Shown: one piece after another, positions 16,091-25,062 of the stretch
Layout: each line of letters begins with the position of its first letter
Position numbering within the stretch: position 1 is the stretch's first letter
Assembly (NCBI GenBank): GCA_036489775.1
Contig: DASXFC010000082.1
Coordinates: forward strand, 1-64,000
Length of the DNA stretch: 64,000 nucleotides
From: Bog-473 sp036489775
GTDB taxonomy: Bacteria; Actinomycetota; Acidimicrobiia; Acidimicrobiales; RAAP-2
Direction of reading: 5' to 3'
Notes under the pieces: generated by a model
The model's database searches: none
What the model saw: only the letters and a program-made list of their open reading frames with translations
What the model was told of the DNA's origin: nothing
Position numbers and translations under genes: made by a program

Positions 16091-17734
16091 TCAGACCGTC
16101 GCAAAAGCAAGGTACTGGTGGACCGACCGCACAGCCGCGGAGCCCTCGCCTACGGCCGCCGCCACTCGTTTGGTCGATCCCGAGCGCAAGTCGCCCACGG
16201 CGAAGAGGCCCGGATGGCTGGTCTCGAACGGCAATGGGGAGCGATCAAGTGTTTCCCAGCTCTCGGCGAGTTGCTCGGGCGTTAGCGCCAGGTCAGTGAG
16301 CACAAATCCCCGCTCATCAAGCGCTGCACAGCCAGACAGCCAGCCCGAGGAAGGCTCGGCTCCGATGAACGAGAACAAACCGCGACATTGAACCATGGCA
16401 TCGCCATCGGGATCCTTGAGACGAACGGCCCGCAGCGTCTCATCTCCGTCCAGGGCCACTACTTCTGTACGCGTTCGGAGGGTGATCTGAGGGTCTACCT
16501 CGATGCGTTCAACCAGATACCGAGACATGTCCTTGGCGAGGTCAGACCCACGGATGACGAGGGTCACCGCACACCCGCTTTGGCCCAAGAAGATCGCGGC
16601 CTGACCGGCCGAGTTGCCGCCTCCCACGACCACGACTGGTGATATTCCGCATATACGCGACTCCATCTCGGTGGCGGCGTAATACACACCGTTTCCCTCG
16701 AAGTCGCTCAGGCGTTCTGCCGGAATCCGGCGATAGGCGGCCCCCGTCGCCGCGATCACCGCTCGCGCTGCCACATCGCTTCCGTCATTTAAACGGACTA
16801 CCAGATGACCGGCCTTGTTGTGAAGGGACGCGACGGTGCACGGAGCAGTGAGATTGGCGCCGAACTTCTCGGCCTGGATCACCGCCCGCGTCGTCAGGTC
16901 GGCACCGGAGATCCCCATCGGAAAGCCGAGGTAGTTCTCGATCCGCGAACTTGCCCCGGCTTGCCCACCAGGAGCTTCCATCTCGACTCCGAGCGTGCGC
17001 AGCCCTTCCGAAGCGCCATACACCGACGCGGCGAGACCGGCCGGGCCGCCGCCCACGACGACTAGGTCGAAGCAGCGCTCGGGCAGGCTCTCGATGGTGA
17101 GACCGAGATAATTGGCCAATTCGCCGGGAGTTGGTCGGCGCAATACGGTCCCGGTGGCAATGACCACCGGCAACTCATTCGCCGTTATACCGAAGCCTTC
17201 TAGAAGACCTTCGACCTGCGGATCTTGATCGGGGTCCAGCCACTCGTGCGGCACACGGGTTCGGGTCAAGAACTCCCGCACCCGAAGCGATTCCGGCGAG
17301 AACCGAGATCCGATGACCCGGATGGCGGGAGCGGCCCCCGTCATCAGCATGATGCGTCGAGCGACAAAAGCCGCCAGAATCGTGTCTCCGAGCCGCGGCT
17401 TCCTTGCCATCAGCTCTCGCAACCGCTCTCGGGCCACCACGATGACCTCGCCTGACCGCACGACCCGTGCCGACACAAATACACGTAACCCGCTCAGCAT
17501 GTTGAGCTCGCCGAGAAAACGACCGGGTCCGTGATGAATGAAGACACTCTCACCCTGGTCGGCTGTCACGACGATGTCGACCTCGGCGCTGACGAGGACG
17601 AAGAAGTCGTAGGTCAGATCGCCTGCCCGGTACAGATACTCCCCTTCACGCACCTGGCGTCGAACCCCTAGCTCGGCCACCAGCGCAATATCGGTGGGGT
17701 CGAGAGTCGGTGTGGCGTCGAGCTCGTCTGCCAT
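16091..17734 (-). CDS. Flavoprotein: cyclic-nucleotide-binding domain, glutaredoxin-like segment, thioredoxin-reductase-like domain
   Basis: Three parts are visible in 547 residues. Residues about 15-130 form a Crp-type cNMP-binding domain (GEYLYRAGDLTYDFFVL, GRFLGELNMLSG). About 140-210 form a glutaredoxin-like fold (IRVIGSRFSPESLRVREFL, ELPVVI) without a CxxC. From about 222 on comes a class II FAD oxidoreductase with GGGPAGLAAS, the NAD(P)H site GGGNSAGQAA and FAVGDLRSG. The redox CxxC of true thioredoxin reductases is missing: YYAATEMES stands in its place. It therefore probably does not reduce thioredoxin. Its stop faces the thiolase stop. Confidence 0.9.
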   Translation of the reverse strand: MADELDATPTLDPTDIALVAELGVRRQVREGEYLYRAGDLTYDFFVLVSAEVDIVVTADQGESVFIHHGPGRFLGELNMLSGLRVFVSARVVRSGEVIVVARERLRELMARKPRLGDTILAAFVARRIMLMTGAAPAIRVIGSRFSPESLRVREFLTRTRVPHEWLDPDQDPQVEGLLEGFGITANELPVVIATGTVLRRPTPGELANYLGLTIESLPERCFDLVVVGGGPAGLAASVYGASEGLRTLGVEMEAPGGQAGASSRIENYLGFPMGISGADLTTRAVIQAEKFGANLTAPCTVASLHNKAGHLVVRLNDGSDVAARAVIAATGAAYRRIPAERLSDFEGNGVYYAATEMESRICGISPVVVVGGGNSAGQAAIFLGQSGCAVTLVIRGSDLAKDMSRYLVERIEVDPQITLRTRTEVVALDGDETLRAVRLKDPDGDAMVQCRGLFSFIGAEPSSGWLSGCAALDERGFVLTDLALTPEQLAESWETLDRSPLPFETSHPGLFAVGDLRSGSTKRVAAAVGEGSAAVRSVHQYLAFATV

Positions 17735-17790
17735 GGGTGCGGGCCCTCTCTTCCTAGCCGGCTGTTCGAATCACGCGAAATCCTGTCTAC

Positions 17791-17833
17791 CGTAACTGCC
17801 CGACTATGCCTGTTTCAGAGACGGACAGTTACG
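17791..17833. promoter_or_regulatory. Inverted repeat upstream of the cNMP flavoprotein gene
   Basis: CGTAACTG (17791-17798) and CAGTTACG (17826-17833) are perfect 8-base arms separated by 27 bases. The right arm is itself inside GGAC-AGTTAC-GTCC. The site lies 57 bases upstream of the flavoprotein start and could bind a dimeric regulator. Confidence 0.5.
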
Positions 17834-17930
17834 TCCGCCTTCAACCCCAACCACACCAGGAACCATCGAGATCCCGCGAATTCTCATGGCGTGGACCCCG
17901 CCCTCGCCGCGAACGCCATCCTCGGCCGTT

Positions 17931-18668
17931 CTACCCGTCGGTTCGGGTCCACGGGGGGTCCGATCTCCCGGCCACGTAGCTCGTCAAACCGACGAGCACG
18001 GTGATCGCCAGTGCGATTGTGAGCGGTGGAGCGATTCCTGTATGGATGACAAGCACGGCCCCTTCCAACGCCCCGATGAACATGGCGGCGATGGAGAGCA
18101 GGCGTCGTCCCGACTTCGAACCTTGTCCTCCACCCAGAGCGCTGTCGGCCCCGATCCCCGTCACCGTCATGGTGAGAACTGTTGTGGTCAACTCCGGTAC
18201 TGCCAGCTTGCGAGCGTTTGCGTTCTGGCCACCTGTCGCCAGACTGAGGACGACGATGAGCGCATACCTGAAAGCGCTTTGGGGAGGATTCGCACTCACG
18301 AACGCGAGGACGACCGCGATTGCTAAAAAGGCCGATTGCACTGTCATTGCCATTGCAAGGTGACGGCCGCGGTGTGGGCTCTGCCTGGCCACGATCCTCC
18401 CCCCGATGACCGAACCGGCTCCGAACGACACCAATGCAGTAAGTGACGCGGCGATCGAAAACCCATGTGCACCAGCAATGGCAAACCCGAGGAAGACCAC
18501 ATTCCCCGTCATGTTGGCAACGAACACATGACCGAGCATCAGATAACTGGACGCGTCGACGAGGCCCGTCACGAACGTCAGCGCAATGAAGAGTGGTGGC
18601 AACGGCCCAAAGCGGTCCGATCGATCAGGCACCAAGGTCTGCCGAACCTCGGTGAGAAACTGGCTCAT
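17931..18668 (-). CDS. DUF1275 (YoaK-like) membrane protein
   Basis: A 245-residue protein with about six hydrophobic segments. The conserved DUF1275 stretch is present: TFVTGLVDASSYLMLGHVFVANMTGNVVFLGFA, then GGRIVARQ and GGQNANARKL. The function of the family is not known; a transport role has been proposed. ATG 18668 was chosen because it has the ribosome-binding site AGGAAGGG; the longer open frame lacks one. It lies downstream of the dehydrogenase and reductase genes on the same strand. Confidence 0.88.
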   Translation of the reverse strand: MSQFLTEVRQTLVPDRSDRFGPLPPLFIALTFVTGLVDASSYLMLGHVFVANMTGNVVFLGFAIAGAHGFSIAASLTALVSFGAGSVIGGRIVARQSPHRGRHLAMAMTVQSAFLAIAVVLAFVSANPPQSAFRYALIVVLSLATGGQNANARKLAVPELTTTVLTMTVTGIGADSALGGGQGSKSGRRLLSIAAMFIGALEGAVLVIHTGIAPPLTIALAITVLVGLTSYVAGRSDPPWTRTDG

Positions 18669-18779
18669 ATCAGTCAATCCCTTCCTTACCTGTTCGTGGA
18701 CCCATGGCTGAGCACCGACGAAACAGCCAGGCCGGTCAGCCCAGCCGCTGGCCCCGGAAGTGCCCTCCCCGTTCGACAT

Positions 18780-19772
18780 TCATGGATTCACCGGGGCAGC
18801 TCGCCGAATCTCTGCCAATGCGGTCTGAGCCTCAGCGGCCGACGACTCCGTCCCACCATCGCCAGGGCCGGTTGCTGCTTCGGCCCCGAGGCCCTGGCGG
18901 GCGGCGCTCACGTCCAGGCCGCCGGCACCTGCGTTGACGAGACCTCGCCACCGCTTCCCGATGGCCTCGGCCACTGGCACGACACCAGGCCCAGCTTCGC
19001 TCTCGGCGAGATCCAAATCCTTCAAAGCCCAGCTCAGCGAAAAGTCGGCATGGTAATCCTGCTCGATCATCCTGGTCAGTTTGCCCAGGGCGTAGGGCGA
19101 TGCCAAGGGGTTGTCACGCAGCGCGTCGAAGAGAGCGGTTGTGGGTACCTGCAGGCGCTCGGCCAGTGCTGCCGCCTCCGCCGCACCCTCGGCTTGGAAG
19201 GCCAGCCACGTGTTGAGTACCAGCTTCATCCGGCTCCCGGCTCCAGCCGGGCCGAGCCACAGGGTTGCCCTTCCCAATTCTTCAAATACAGGCTCGAGCA
19301 GCGCCGCGGCGCGTGCTGGACCCGAAGCAAGTATGAGGAGCTGGCCCTTTTGCGCTGGATCGCGGCTCCCTGACACGGGAGCGTCGACAAACGTCACGCT
19401 CGGCCGCTTCGTACGCGTCTCGGCGACCAAGCCTTCCGTCGCTCGAATGCCGATCGTCGCCATCTGCGCCCACACTGCCCTCGGGCGCATTGAGGAAAGT
19501 GCCTCCCCGCCGACCATGACGTCGATCGTCGCCTCCGCGGTCGGCAGCATGGTGATCACCACGTCCGCCTCCTTTGCCGCGTCAGATGCCTTGTCGTAGG
19601 CGGTGGCACCTGCGGCAACCAGCGGCATCATCGAGGCCGCATGCCGTGACCACACATCCACATTCATCCCGGCACCGACCAGGCGAAGGGCCATCGCCTT
19701 GCCCATGGTGCCGGTCCCGATCACCGCCACCCGCGGCATCGGCCGCTTCTTGCTGCCGTTCCAAAGAGTCAT
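18780..19772 (-). CDS. NAD(P)-dependent beta-hydroxyacid dehydrogenase family protein
   Basis: A 330-residue member of the 3-hydroxyisobutyrate/6-phosphogluconate dehydrogenase superfamily. The dinucleotide loop GTGTMG is at residues 19-24, the substrate motif DAPVSGS near 130-136, and the catalytic lysine in AGSRMKLVLN near 185. The C-terminal tail (about 40 residues, Ala/Gly-rich) extends beyond the usual domain. GAGAGGAG precedes ATG 19772. It begins 13 bases after the aldo/keto reductase stop, so the two are probably one operon reducing or oxidising small carbonyl compounds; the substrate is unknown. Confidence 0.92.
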   Translation of the reverse strand: MTLWNGSKKRPMPRVAVIGTGTMGKAMALRLVGAGMNVDVWSRHAASMMPLVAAGATAYDKASDAAKEADVVITMLPTAEATIDVMVGGEALSSMRPRAVWAQMATIGIRATEGLVAETRTKRPSVTFVDAPVSGSRDPAQKGQLLILASGPARAAALLEPVFEELGRATLWLGPAGAGSRMKLVLNTWLAFQAEGAAEAAALAERLQVPTTALFDALRDNPLASPYALGKLTRMIEQDYHADFSLSWALKDLDLAESEAGPGVVPVAEAIGKRWRGLVNAGAGGLDVSAARQGLGAEAATGPGDGGTESSAAEAQTALAEIRRAAPVNP

Positions 19773-19785
19773 CTCAATACTCCTC

Positions 19786-20754
19786 TCACATCATCTCTGG
19801 CGAAGGGCCCGCGACCTGAGTGGTGTCAGCCATGATCAGCTCGATCCATTGCAGGACATCGGCGCTGAGTTCGAGCTCGACCGCACCCAGCGCTTCATCA
19901 ACGTGGTCAGGGTTACGGGTACCCACGATGGCGACGTGCACTTCTGGCCTCGCCAAAGTCCACGCCACGGCCAGTTGAGCCAGCGTGGCCCCCAACTCCT
20001 GGGCGGCCAACTCCTGCAGGCGTGCGACGGCCCGGAGATTGCGCTCATACGTGTCGCCGTGGAACACCGAGCTCTTCGAACGCCAGTCGCCAGGATCGAA
20101 CTGCGTGGAAGGTCCCAGGTGCCCGCCCAGCAGACCGTGCGCCAGAGGCCCGTAGACAAGAACGCCGATGTTGTTCGCGGCCGCGTAGGGCAGAATCTCG
20201 GCCTCGATCTCCCGCCGGAAAAGGTGGTAGGGCGGCTGCAGCGTCTCAACAGGCAGGGTGGCGCCGAACGCTTCAAGCTGCTCGACATTGAAGTTTGAAA
20301 CGCCGACATGAAGGATCTTGCCCTCGGCAACCAGCTTGCCCAGCTGCTCTGCCGTCTCTTCCATCGGCGTGGCCGGGTCGGGCCAGTGCAGCTGATAGAG
20401 ATCTACATAGTCCGTGTCCAGCGCCCGCAGGCTGGCTTCGACGCCCTCTCGGATCCACTCGGCGCTGGCGTCGCGAACAACGCCGCTCCCCTGGGGACGT
20501 AGGCCACCTTTGGTGGCGATAACGAAGTCATCACGGCGAAGGTGGCGCAGGGCGGCCGCCAAGAGCTGCTCAGACTGGCCGAACCCATAGCCCTGAGCAG
20601 TGTCGAACAGGGTCACTCCCTTGTCGGCCGCCCGACGAATGGCCTCCGTGGCCGTTGTCGTGTCAGTCGGTCCCCAGTCGCCACCCAGCTGCCAGGTTCC
20701 AAAAGCGATCCGAGAGACCTCAAGATTGCTCTTACCCAAAATGGTGTACTTCAC
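19786..20754 (-). CDS. Aldo/keto reductase
   Basis: The 322-residue protein shows the four catalytic residues of the family: Asp and Tyr in LFDTAQGYGFG (about 50-58), Lys in VIATKGGL (about 82) and His in LYQLHWPD (about 122). It should reduce aldehydes or ketones with NADPH. The GTG start at 20754 has AAAGGAGAG in front. The gene is divergent from a TetR gene across 290 bases, and the palindrome at 20998-21021 lies in that gap, nearer the TetR gene. Confidence 0.94.
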   Translation of the reverse strand: MKYTILGKSNLEVSRIAFGTWQLGGDWGPTDTTTATEAIRRAADKGVTLFDTAQGYGFGQSEQLLAAALRHLRRDDFVIATKGGLRPQGSGVVRDASAEWIREGVEASLRALDTDYVDLYQLHWPDPATPMEETAEQLGKLVAEGKILHVGVSNFNVEQLEAFGATLPVETLQPPYHLFRREIEAEILPYAAANNIGVLVYGPLAHGLLGGHLGPSTQFDPGDWRSKSSVFHGDTYERNLRAVARLQELAAQELGATLAQLAVAWTLARPEVHVAIVGTRNPDHVDEALGAVELELSADVLQWIELIMADTTQVAGPSPEMM

Positions 20755-20997
20755 GATGCTCTCCTTTGCGTCGTCGTGGTTGGAATCTCAGGTGCGAAGT
20801 TGGGAGTCACGACTGCCGCGGCTAGTCGTTCTATTGCCCGCCGGGGTCGGGTCCCGAACCCGGCCACAAGCGCTCCGCCGAGCGTGCAGCGACTGGCAGC
20901 GCAGAAAGGGAGGAACACTTCGGGGCCGGTGCAGTGATTGCACCTTGGCCCCCTTCGCCCCGAAAGCACTGAGGCCACGTTCCCTACCTTCCATTTA

Positions 20998-21021
20998 ACG
21001 GTACGGTACGTATCGTATCGT
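20998..21021. promoter_or_regulatory. 24-base palindromic TetR operator
   Basis: A dyad built from repeated TACG/CGTA words; 20 of 24 bases match the reverse complement, and the four mismatches are symmetric G/A and T/C changes. A TTAACG (20995) and TATCGT (21016) pair overlaps it. It ends 22 bases before the TetR start and is the likely site for that protein. Confidence 0.8.
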
Positions 21022-21043
21022 AATGGTGGTAGAGTGTCAATCC

Positions 21044-21676
21044 ATGGCCGAATCCCTCACCCAGCTGCCTGCGACCCGGGGTCGACCCCGCAGCCAGCGA
21101 GCCCACCAGGCCATCCTCGACGCCACCAACGAGCTTCTCGAAGAGCGTGGACTGGCCGATCTCACCATCGACGAAGTGGCGCAGCGGGCCGGCGTGAGCA
21201 AGGCCACCATCTATCGCCGTTGGTCCACCAAGGGCACGCTGGTTTTCGAGGCTTTCACGGCCGACTTTCTGACTCGACAACCTCTCCCAGACACTGGATC
21301 CCTCCGCGGCGATCTTTTGGTTGCGCTTCGCGGTTGGATAAAGGTGGTCAAGGGAACGGTACGAGGACGCACTCTGGTGGGGCTGATCGCGGAGGTACAA
21401 CGAGATCCCGAATTAGCTGAGATGTGGCACGACGCTTTCATCGGTCCCGTCAGGGCACAACACCGCGTCATGCTCGATCGGGCTCTAGCGCGGGGTGAAA
21501 TCCTTCCAGGAACTGACCCCGAGGTGGTCCTCGACCTGGTCTACGGAGCCGCGTATCACCGACTCCTACAGTCCCACCTCCCCCTCAGCGATCGCTTTGC
21601 CCAGGCGGTGGTTGAGACCGCGACTGTCGGTGTGCTGTCAGATCATGCGAGGACCGCAACCACTCAGCGCGTCTGA
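21044..21676 (+). CDS. TetR/AcrR-family regulator
   Basis: A 210-residue regulator: helix-turn-helix at RAHQAILDATNELLEERGLADLTIDEVAQRAGVSKATIYRRWSTKGTL, then a TetR_C_11-like ligand domain containing RALARGEILPGTDPEVVLDLVYGAAYHRLL. ATG 21044 is preferred to an in-frame ATG seven codons upstream because it leaves the palindrome free. It probably controls itself and the divergent aldo/keto reductase and dehydrogenase genes. It is convergent with the patatin gene, 28 bases away. Confidence 0.92.
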   Translation: MAESLTQLPATRGRPRSQRAHQAILDATNELLEERGLADLTIDEVAQRAGVSKATIYRRWSTKGTLVFEAFTADFLTRQPLPDTGSLRGDLLVALRGWIKVVKGTVRGRTLVGLIAEVQRDPELAEMWHDAFIGPVRAQHRVMLDRALARGEILPGTDPEVVLDLVYGAAYHRLLQSHLPLSDRFAQAVVETATVGVLSDHARTATTQRV

Positions 21677-21704
21677 CAAGTGCCGGGCGGATGGTCAGGG
21701 ATGA

Positions 21705-22613
21705 TCACGAAGGGTCACTTGAGTACACGCCGCTATCGAGGACACCGTGTGCGGCAGGAACGACGATGGGCTCGTTCGGGCCTATGGCATCACCCCTGGG
21801 AACTTCTTCGCTGAGCCAGCGTTGAGCTCTTCGATAGGCCTGCTCGGACAACTCGGCACTACGCCGGTAGTCAAATGGTCCAGGGGCGGGTGGTTCAGCC
21901 GAGGGCACGACGTGCACGTGGCCGCCCCTCTTTTGGGCCCGACGGCGCGCTTCGGCCATCTGGATCCGCGCCATCCGGGTGGTCAGTAACGAGACGGAAT
22001 TCATGGCGACAGCGACTGCACCTTTCGGAGGTGCATTTCGGGGGGCCGTCACGGTGGTGATGAGATAGATCTCGTCCGCCCCGAGATCCTGCGCCTCGAG
22101 CACGGGGTGATTAGCCGACAGGCTGCCGTCGATAAGCCAACGGCCTTCGACGTTGACCGGCGGGAAGATGCCAGGAATGGCTCCACTGGCTGCGAGTGCC
22201 GCACCCACATCGCCTTTGGTCACCACGATCGTTTCGCCACTGAGGGCATCGGTGGCCACAACGCCAAGTGGGACCGTCGTGTCTTCGATCCGATCGACGG
22301 GGATCCACTTGGCGATGAGCCGCCGCAGCTGTGCGGCCGAGATCAGATGGTCCCGAAAGCCGAAAAACCCCATGACGGCTCGTAGAGGATCGAGTTGCAC
22401 CGCCTCTGCGCGGCGCAAGGCCCCCCAGGCATCTCGCAGGGCACGGGCGCCCTCGAGGCCGTGGTGAGTGGCCAAGAAGGCCGAGTTCATCGCGCCAACG
22501 GAAGTTCCCACCAAAAGATCCGGTTCGATGCCGGCCTCGAAGAGAGCAAGAGCGCTGCCTGCTTGCATCGCACCGAGGTTCCCGCCCCCAGACAGTACGA
22601 ACGCCGTCTTCAT
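21705..22613 (-). CDS. Patatin-like phospholipase
   Basis: A 302-residue patatin-type acyl hydrolase. It has the oxyanion-hole Gly run SGGGNLG (about 8-14), the nucleophile Ser40 in GTSVG, and the dyad aspartate in LIDGSLSANHP near 162, where the usual DG[GA] is DGS. Such enzymes cleave phospholipid or lysophospholipid acyl chains. There is no signal peptide, so it acts at the inner face of the membrane. AGAGGG precedes ATG 22613. It lies just downstream of the MarR gene on the same strand and is probably co-transcribed with it. Confidence 0.93.
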   Translation of the reverse strand: MKTAFVLSGGGNLGAMQAGSALALFEAGIEPDLLVGTSVGAMNSAFLATHHGLEGARALRDAWGALRRAEAVQLDPLRAVMGFFGFRDHLISAAQLRRLIAKWIPVDRIEDTTVPLGVVATDALSGETIVVTKGDVGAALAASGAIPGIFPPVNVEGRWLIDGSLSANHPVLEAQDLGADEIYLITTVTAPRNAPPKGAVAVAMNSVSLLTTRMARIQMAEARRRAQKRGGHVHVVPSAEPPAPGPFDYRRSAELSEQAYRRAQRWLSEEVPRGDAIGPNEPIVVPAAHGVLDSGVYSSDPS

Positions 22614-22664
22614 GGTGATTCCCTCTACCCCGAGCGCCCTAATGACACGCCGACCTCCTCGAGG

Positions 22665-23132
22665 TTATGGGTATGCGTGGACATCTTGATCATCGCTACC
22701 TCGCTCAATCAGCTTGGAAAGGCCTGGGAGGGCAGTAGCCAACGCGTCGCGCTCGAGCTGAGAGAGCGCTCCGAGGTGACGGTCGAGCACGGCGGCACGG
22801 GCCTCTCCCATCAGGTCGAGGACCGCATGGCCGGCTTCGGTCAGTTCAATGAGGACGACGCGCTTATCGGCATCGTCGACGCAGCGCCGGACCCAGCCTT
22901 GTGCCTCCATGGCGTTGACCAGACCCGTACAGGTCGGTTGCCGGACTCCTTCGAGTTGGGCCAGGTCGGTCACGCGTTGTGGCCCAAGGTCCCGCAAAGT
23001 GTTGAGGGCGAGGGCCTGGGTCAAACTCATCTCCTTGGGCAAGATGGCTCGGCGTAAGAAGCTGTAAAGCCGCGCCAAGACCACGCCAAGTTCCTCGGCC
23101 AGCTCCTGGGTCGGCACGGCCTGGAGTTCCAT
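22665..23132 (-). CDS. MarR-family regulator (first of two paralogues)
   Basis: A 155-residue MarR protein. The winged-helix region MSLTQALALNTLRDLGPQRVTDLAQLEGVRQPTCTGLVNAMEAQGWVRRCVDDADKRVVLIELT is clear. It is closely similar in layout to the MarR protein at 31319-31822 (shared MSLT, GP-R-TDLA, EGV-QP and D-RVVL-L). ATG 23132 was chosen because upstream sequence holds the operator-like ACTATATAGT. It is divergent from an MFS exporter, which is probably its target, and precedes the patatin gene. Confidence 0.92.
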   Translation of the reverse strand: MELQAVPTQELAEELGVVLARLYSFLRRAILPKEMSLTQALALNTLRDLGPQRVTDLAQLEGVRQPTCTGLVNAMEAQGWVRRCVDDADKRVVLIELTEAGHAVLDLMGEARAAVLDRHLGALSQLERDALATALPGLSKLIERGSDDQDVHAYP

Positions 23133-23138
23133 AGCAAA

Positions 23139-23148
23139 ACTATATAGT
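23139..23148. promoter_or_regulatory. MarR operator candidate
   Basis: ACTATATAGT is a perfect 10-base palindrome 7 bases upstream of the MarR start. Its core CTATATAG is the same as that in front of the second MarR gene at 31841-31864. Confidence 0.65.
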
Positions 23149-23193
23149 CTCGTGATCTCGAGCGTTAAGACCCTAAGGAGAGACGTTCCCGCC

Positions 23194-23226
23194 ATGCCAC
23201 CGCTGAGCTCAGTGCACACCTCGTGA
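23194..23226 (+). CDS. Possible leader peptide upstream of the MFS exporter
   Basis: AAGGAG (23174-23179) is followed by ATG and a ten-residue frame, MPPLSSVHTS, whose TGA overlaps the GTG start of the exporter as GTGA. The exporter itself has no good ribosome-binding site of its own. Ribosomes finishing the leader could restart on the exporter. No attenuator is evident, and expression is unproven. Confidence 0.4.
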   Translation: MPPLSSVHTS

Positions 23227-24986
23227 CAGACCGGATCGGGCGCTCACAGGGCGACCGTTACAAGTGGATCGTCCTGATCAACACCACGCTCGGGATCTTG
23301 ATGGTCACCATCAACCAGTCGATCCTGCTCATCGCTCTCCCCGACATCTTCCGAGGCATCAAGCTGCAGCCCTTGGCGCCTGGCAACACCTCGTATTTCT
23401 TGTGGATCTTCCTGGGGTTCTTGTTGGTGACCGCCGTGCTGGTGGTGAGCTTGGGTCGGGTCGGCGATATGTACGGCCGAGTCCGCATGTACAACCTGGG
23501 CTTCGCCATCTTCACCGTCTTTTCGATCCTCTTGTCCGTGACCTGGATGACCGGGACGGGGGCTGCGCTGTGGATCATCGTCATGCGTATCGGCCAGGGC
23601 GTCGGGGGTGCCCTCCTCTTCGCCAACTCGAGTGCCATTCTCACCGACGCCTGGCCCGAAGAGGAGCGGGGCAAGGCCCAGGGCATCAACGGCATCGCCC
23701 TCGTCACCGGGTCCTTTCTCGGGTTGATTCTGGGTGGCGTCCTGGCTCCGGTGGAGTGGCGCCTGGTTTTCTTGGTTTCAGTGCCCTTCGGCATCTTTGG
23801 GACCCTGTGGGCCTATCTCAAGCTCGAGGACAACGGCATGCGCCAGCAGTCGAAGATTGACTGGTGGGGAAATGCGACCTTCGCCATTGGGCTGATCGCC
23901 GTCTTGATCGGCATCGTGTACGGCCTCCTTCCCTATGGAGGACACTCCATGGGCTGGACCAGTCCTTTCGTCCTCTCCGTGGTCTTTGGTGGCCTCGCCA
24001 TGCTCGGCGTTTTCATGGTCATCGAGCACAGGGTCGAGAACCCGATGTTCCAGCTGCATCTGTTCCGAATCCGCGCCTACGCCGCCGGCGTCGTGGCTTC
24101 GTTCTTCTCCGCCTTGGGGCGCGGCGGCTTGCAGTTCATGCTGATCATTTGGCTCCAGGGCATCTGGCTGCCCCAGCACGGATACGACTTCGCCCGCACC
24201 CCGCTGTGGGCCGGCATCGCCATGATCCCCCTCACGGTGGGCTTCCTGATCTCAGGTCCAATCTCGGGCGTCCTGTCCGATCGCCTCGGGGCGCGCGGCA
24301 TCGCCACCACCGGACTGGCTGGATCAGCCGTGTGCTATCTCCTGCTCGAGACGCTCCCCATGAACTTCAGCTACCCCGAGTTCGGCGTTATCTTGTTCGT
24401 CTTCTCCCTCTTCGCCGGCATGTTCTTCACCCCGAACCAGACAGCGGTGATGAACAGCCTCCCGCCCGACCAGCGGGGGGCGGGGGCGGGCATGAACGCG
24501 ACGTTCATGAACTCGGCCCAAGTGCTCTCGATCGGTGTGTTCTTCTCCATCGTCACGCTCGGCTTGGTTTCGACGCTTCCTGGCCATCTGGCCAGCGGGC
24601 TCATGGCACAGGGCGTCCCGGCGGGCCAGGCCCACAAGGTGGCCAACCTGCCACCCATCGGCACCCTCTTTGCCGCCTTCTTGGGCTTCAACCCCATCCA
24701 GACCGAGGTACCCCATTCGGTCCTGGCCAGTTTGGGAACGGCCCACTTCCACTACTTGACCGGCCGTAGCTTCTTCCCCAAGTTGATTTCATCCTCGTTC
24801 CAACACGGGCTCCGACTGGCCTTCGACTTCGCCGCCGGCATCACCGTCCTGGCCGCCCTGGTGTCCTGGTCCCGCGGCAAGAAGTACATCCACTCCGAGC
24901 ACAGCCTGGCCGACGAGGCGGGCTTGGGGATGCTCGAGGTGGGCGAGATCGCCGCGGCCGAAGTGGGCGCGGGATACCTCGAGTAA
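23223..24986 (+). CDS. MFS exporter, DHA2-like
   Basis: A 587-residue major-facilitator protein with about 14 hydrophobic segments. Helix 1 has NQSILLIALPDIFRG, motif A-like SLGRVGDMYGRVRMYNLGF follows helix 2, and MRIGQGVGGALLFANSSAILTDAWPEEERGKAQGIN is the typical helix 4-5 region. Compared with standard DHA2 proteins it has a long periplasmic insertion near the C terminus (about 450-520) and a cytoplasmic tail. The GTG start overlaps the leader frame; no ATG with a ribosome-binding site is available. It is divergent from the MarR gene, suggesting drug- or lipid-responsive export. Confidence 0.92.
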   Translation: MTDRIGRSQGDRYKWIVLINTTLGILMVTINQSILLIALPDIFRGIKLQPLAPGNTSYFLWIFLGFLLVTAVLVVSLGRVGDMYGRVRMYNLGFAIFTVFSILLSVTWMTGTGAALWIIVMRIGQGVGGALLFANSSAILTDAWPEEERGKAQGINGIALVTGSFLGLILGGVLAPVEWRLVFLVSVPFGIFGTLWAYLKLEDNGMRQQSKIDWWGNATFAIGLIAVLIGIVYGLLPYGGHSMGWTSPFVLSVVFGGLAMLGVFMVIEHRVENPMFQLHLFRIRAYAAGVVASFFSALGRGGLQFMLIIWLQGIWLPQHGYDFARTPLWAGIAMIPLTVGFLISGPISGVLSDRLGARGIATTGLAGSAVCYLLLETLPMNFSYPEFGVILFVFSLFAGMFFTPNQTAVMNSLPPDQRGAGAGMNATFMNSAQVLSIGVFFSIVTLGLVSTLPGHLASGLMAQGVPAGQAHKVANLPPIGTLFAAFLGFNPIQTEVPHSVLASLGTAHFHYLTGRSFFPKLISSSFQHGLRLAFDFAAGITVLAALVSWSRGKKYIHSEHSLADEAGLGMLEVGEIAAAEVGAGYLE

Positions 24987-25062
24987 TCCGAGGTAAGCGG
25001 GGGGTTTCGTCAGTGTCGAGACATTTGTACGATGATGGAGTCTCTTCGAAAGCGGGTATTTA

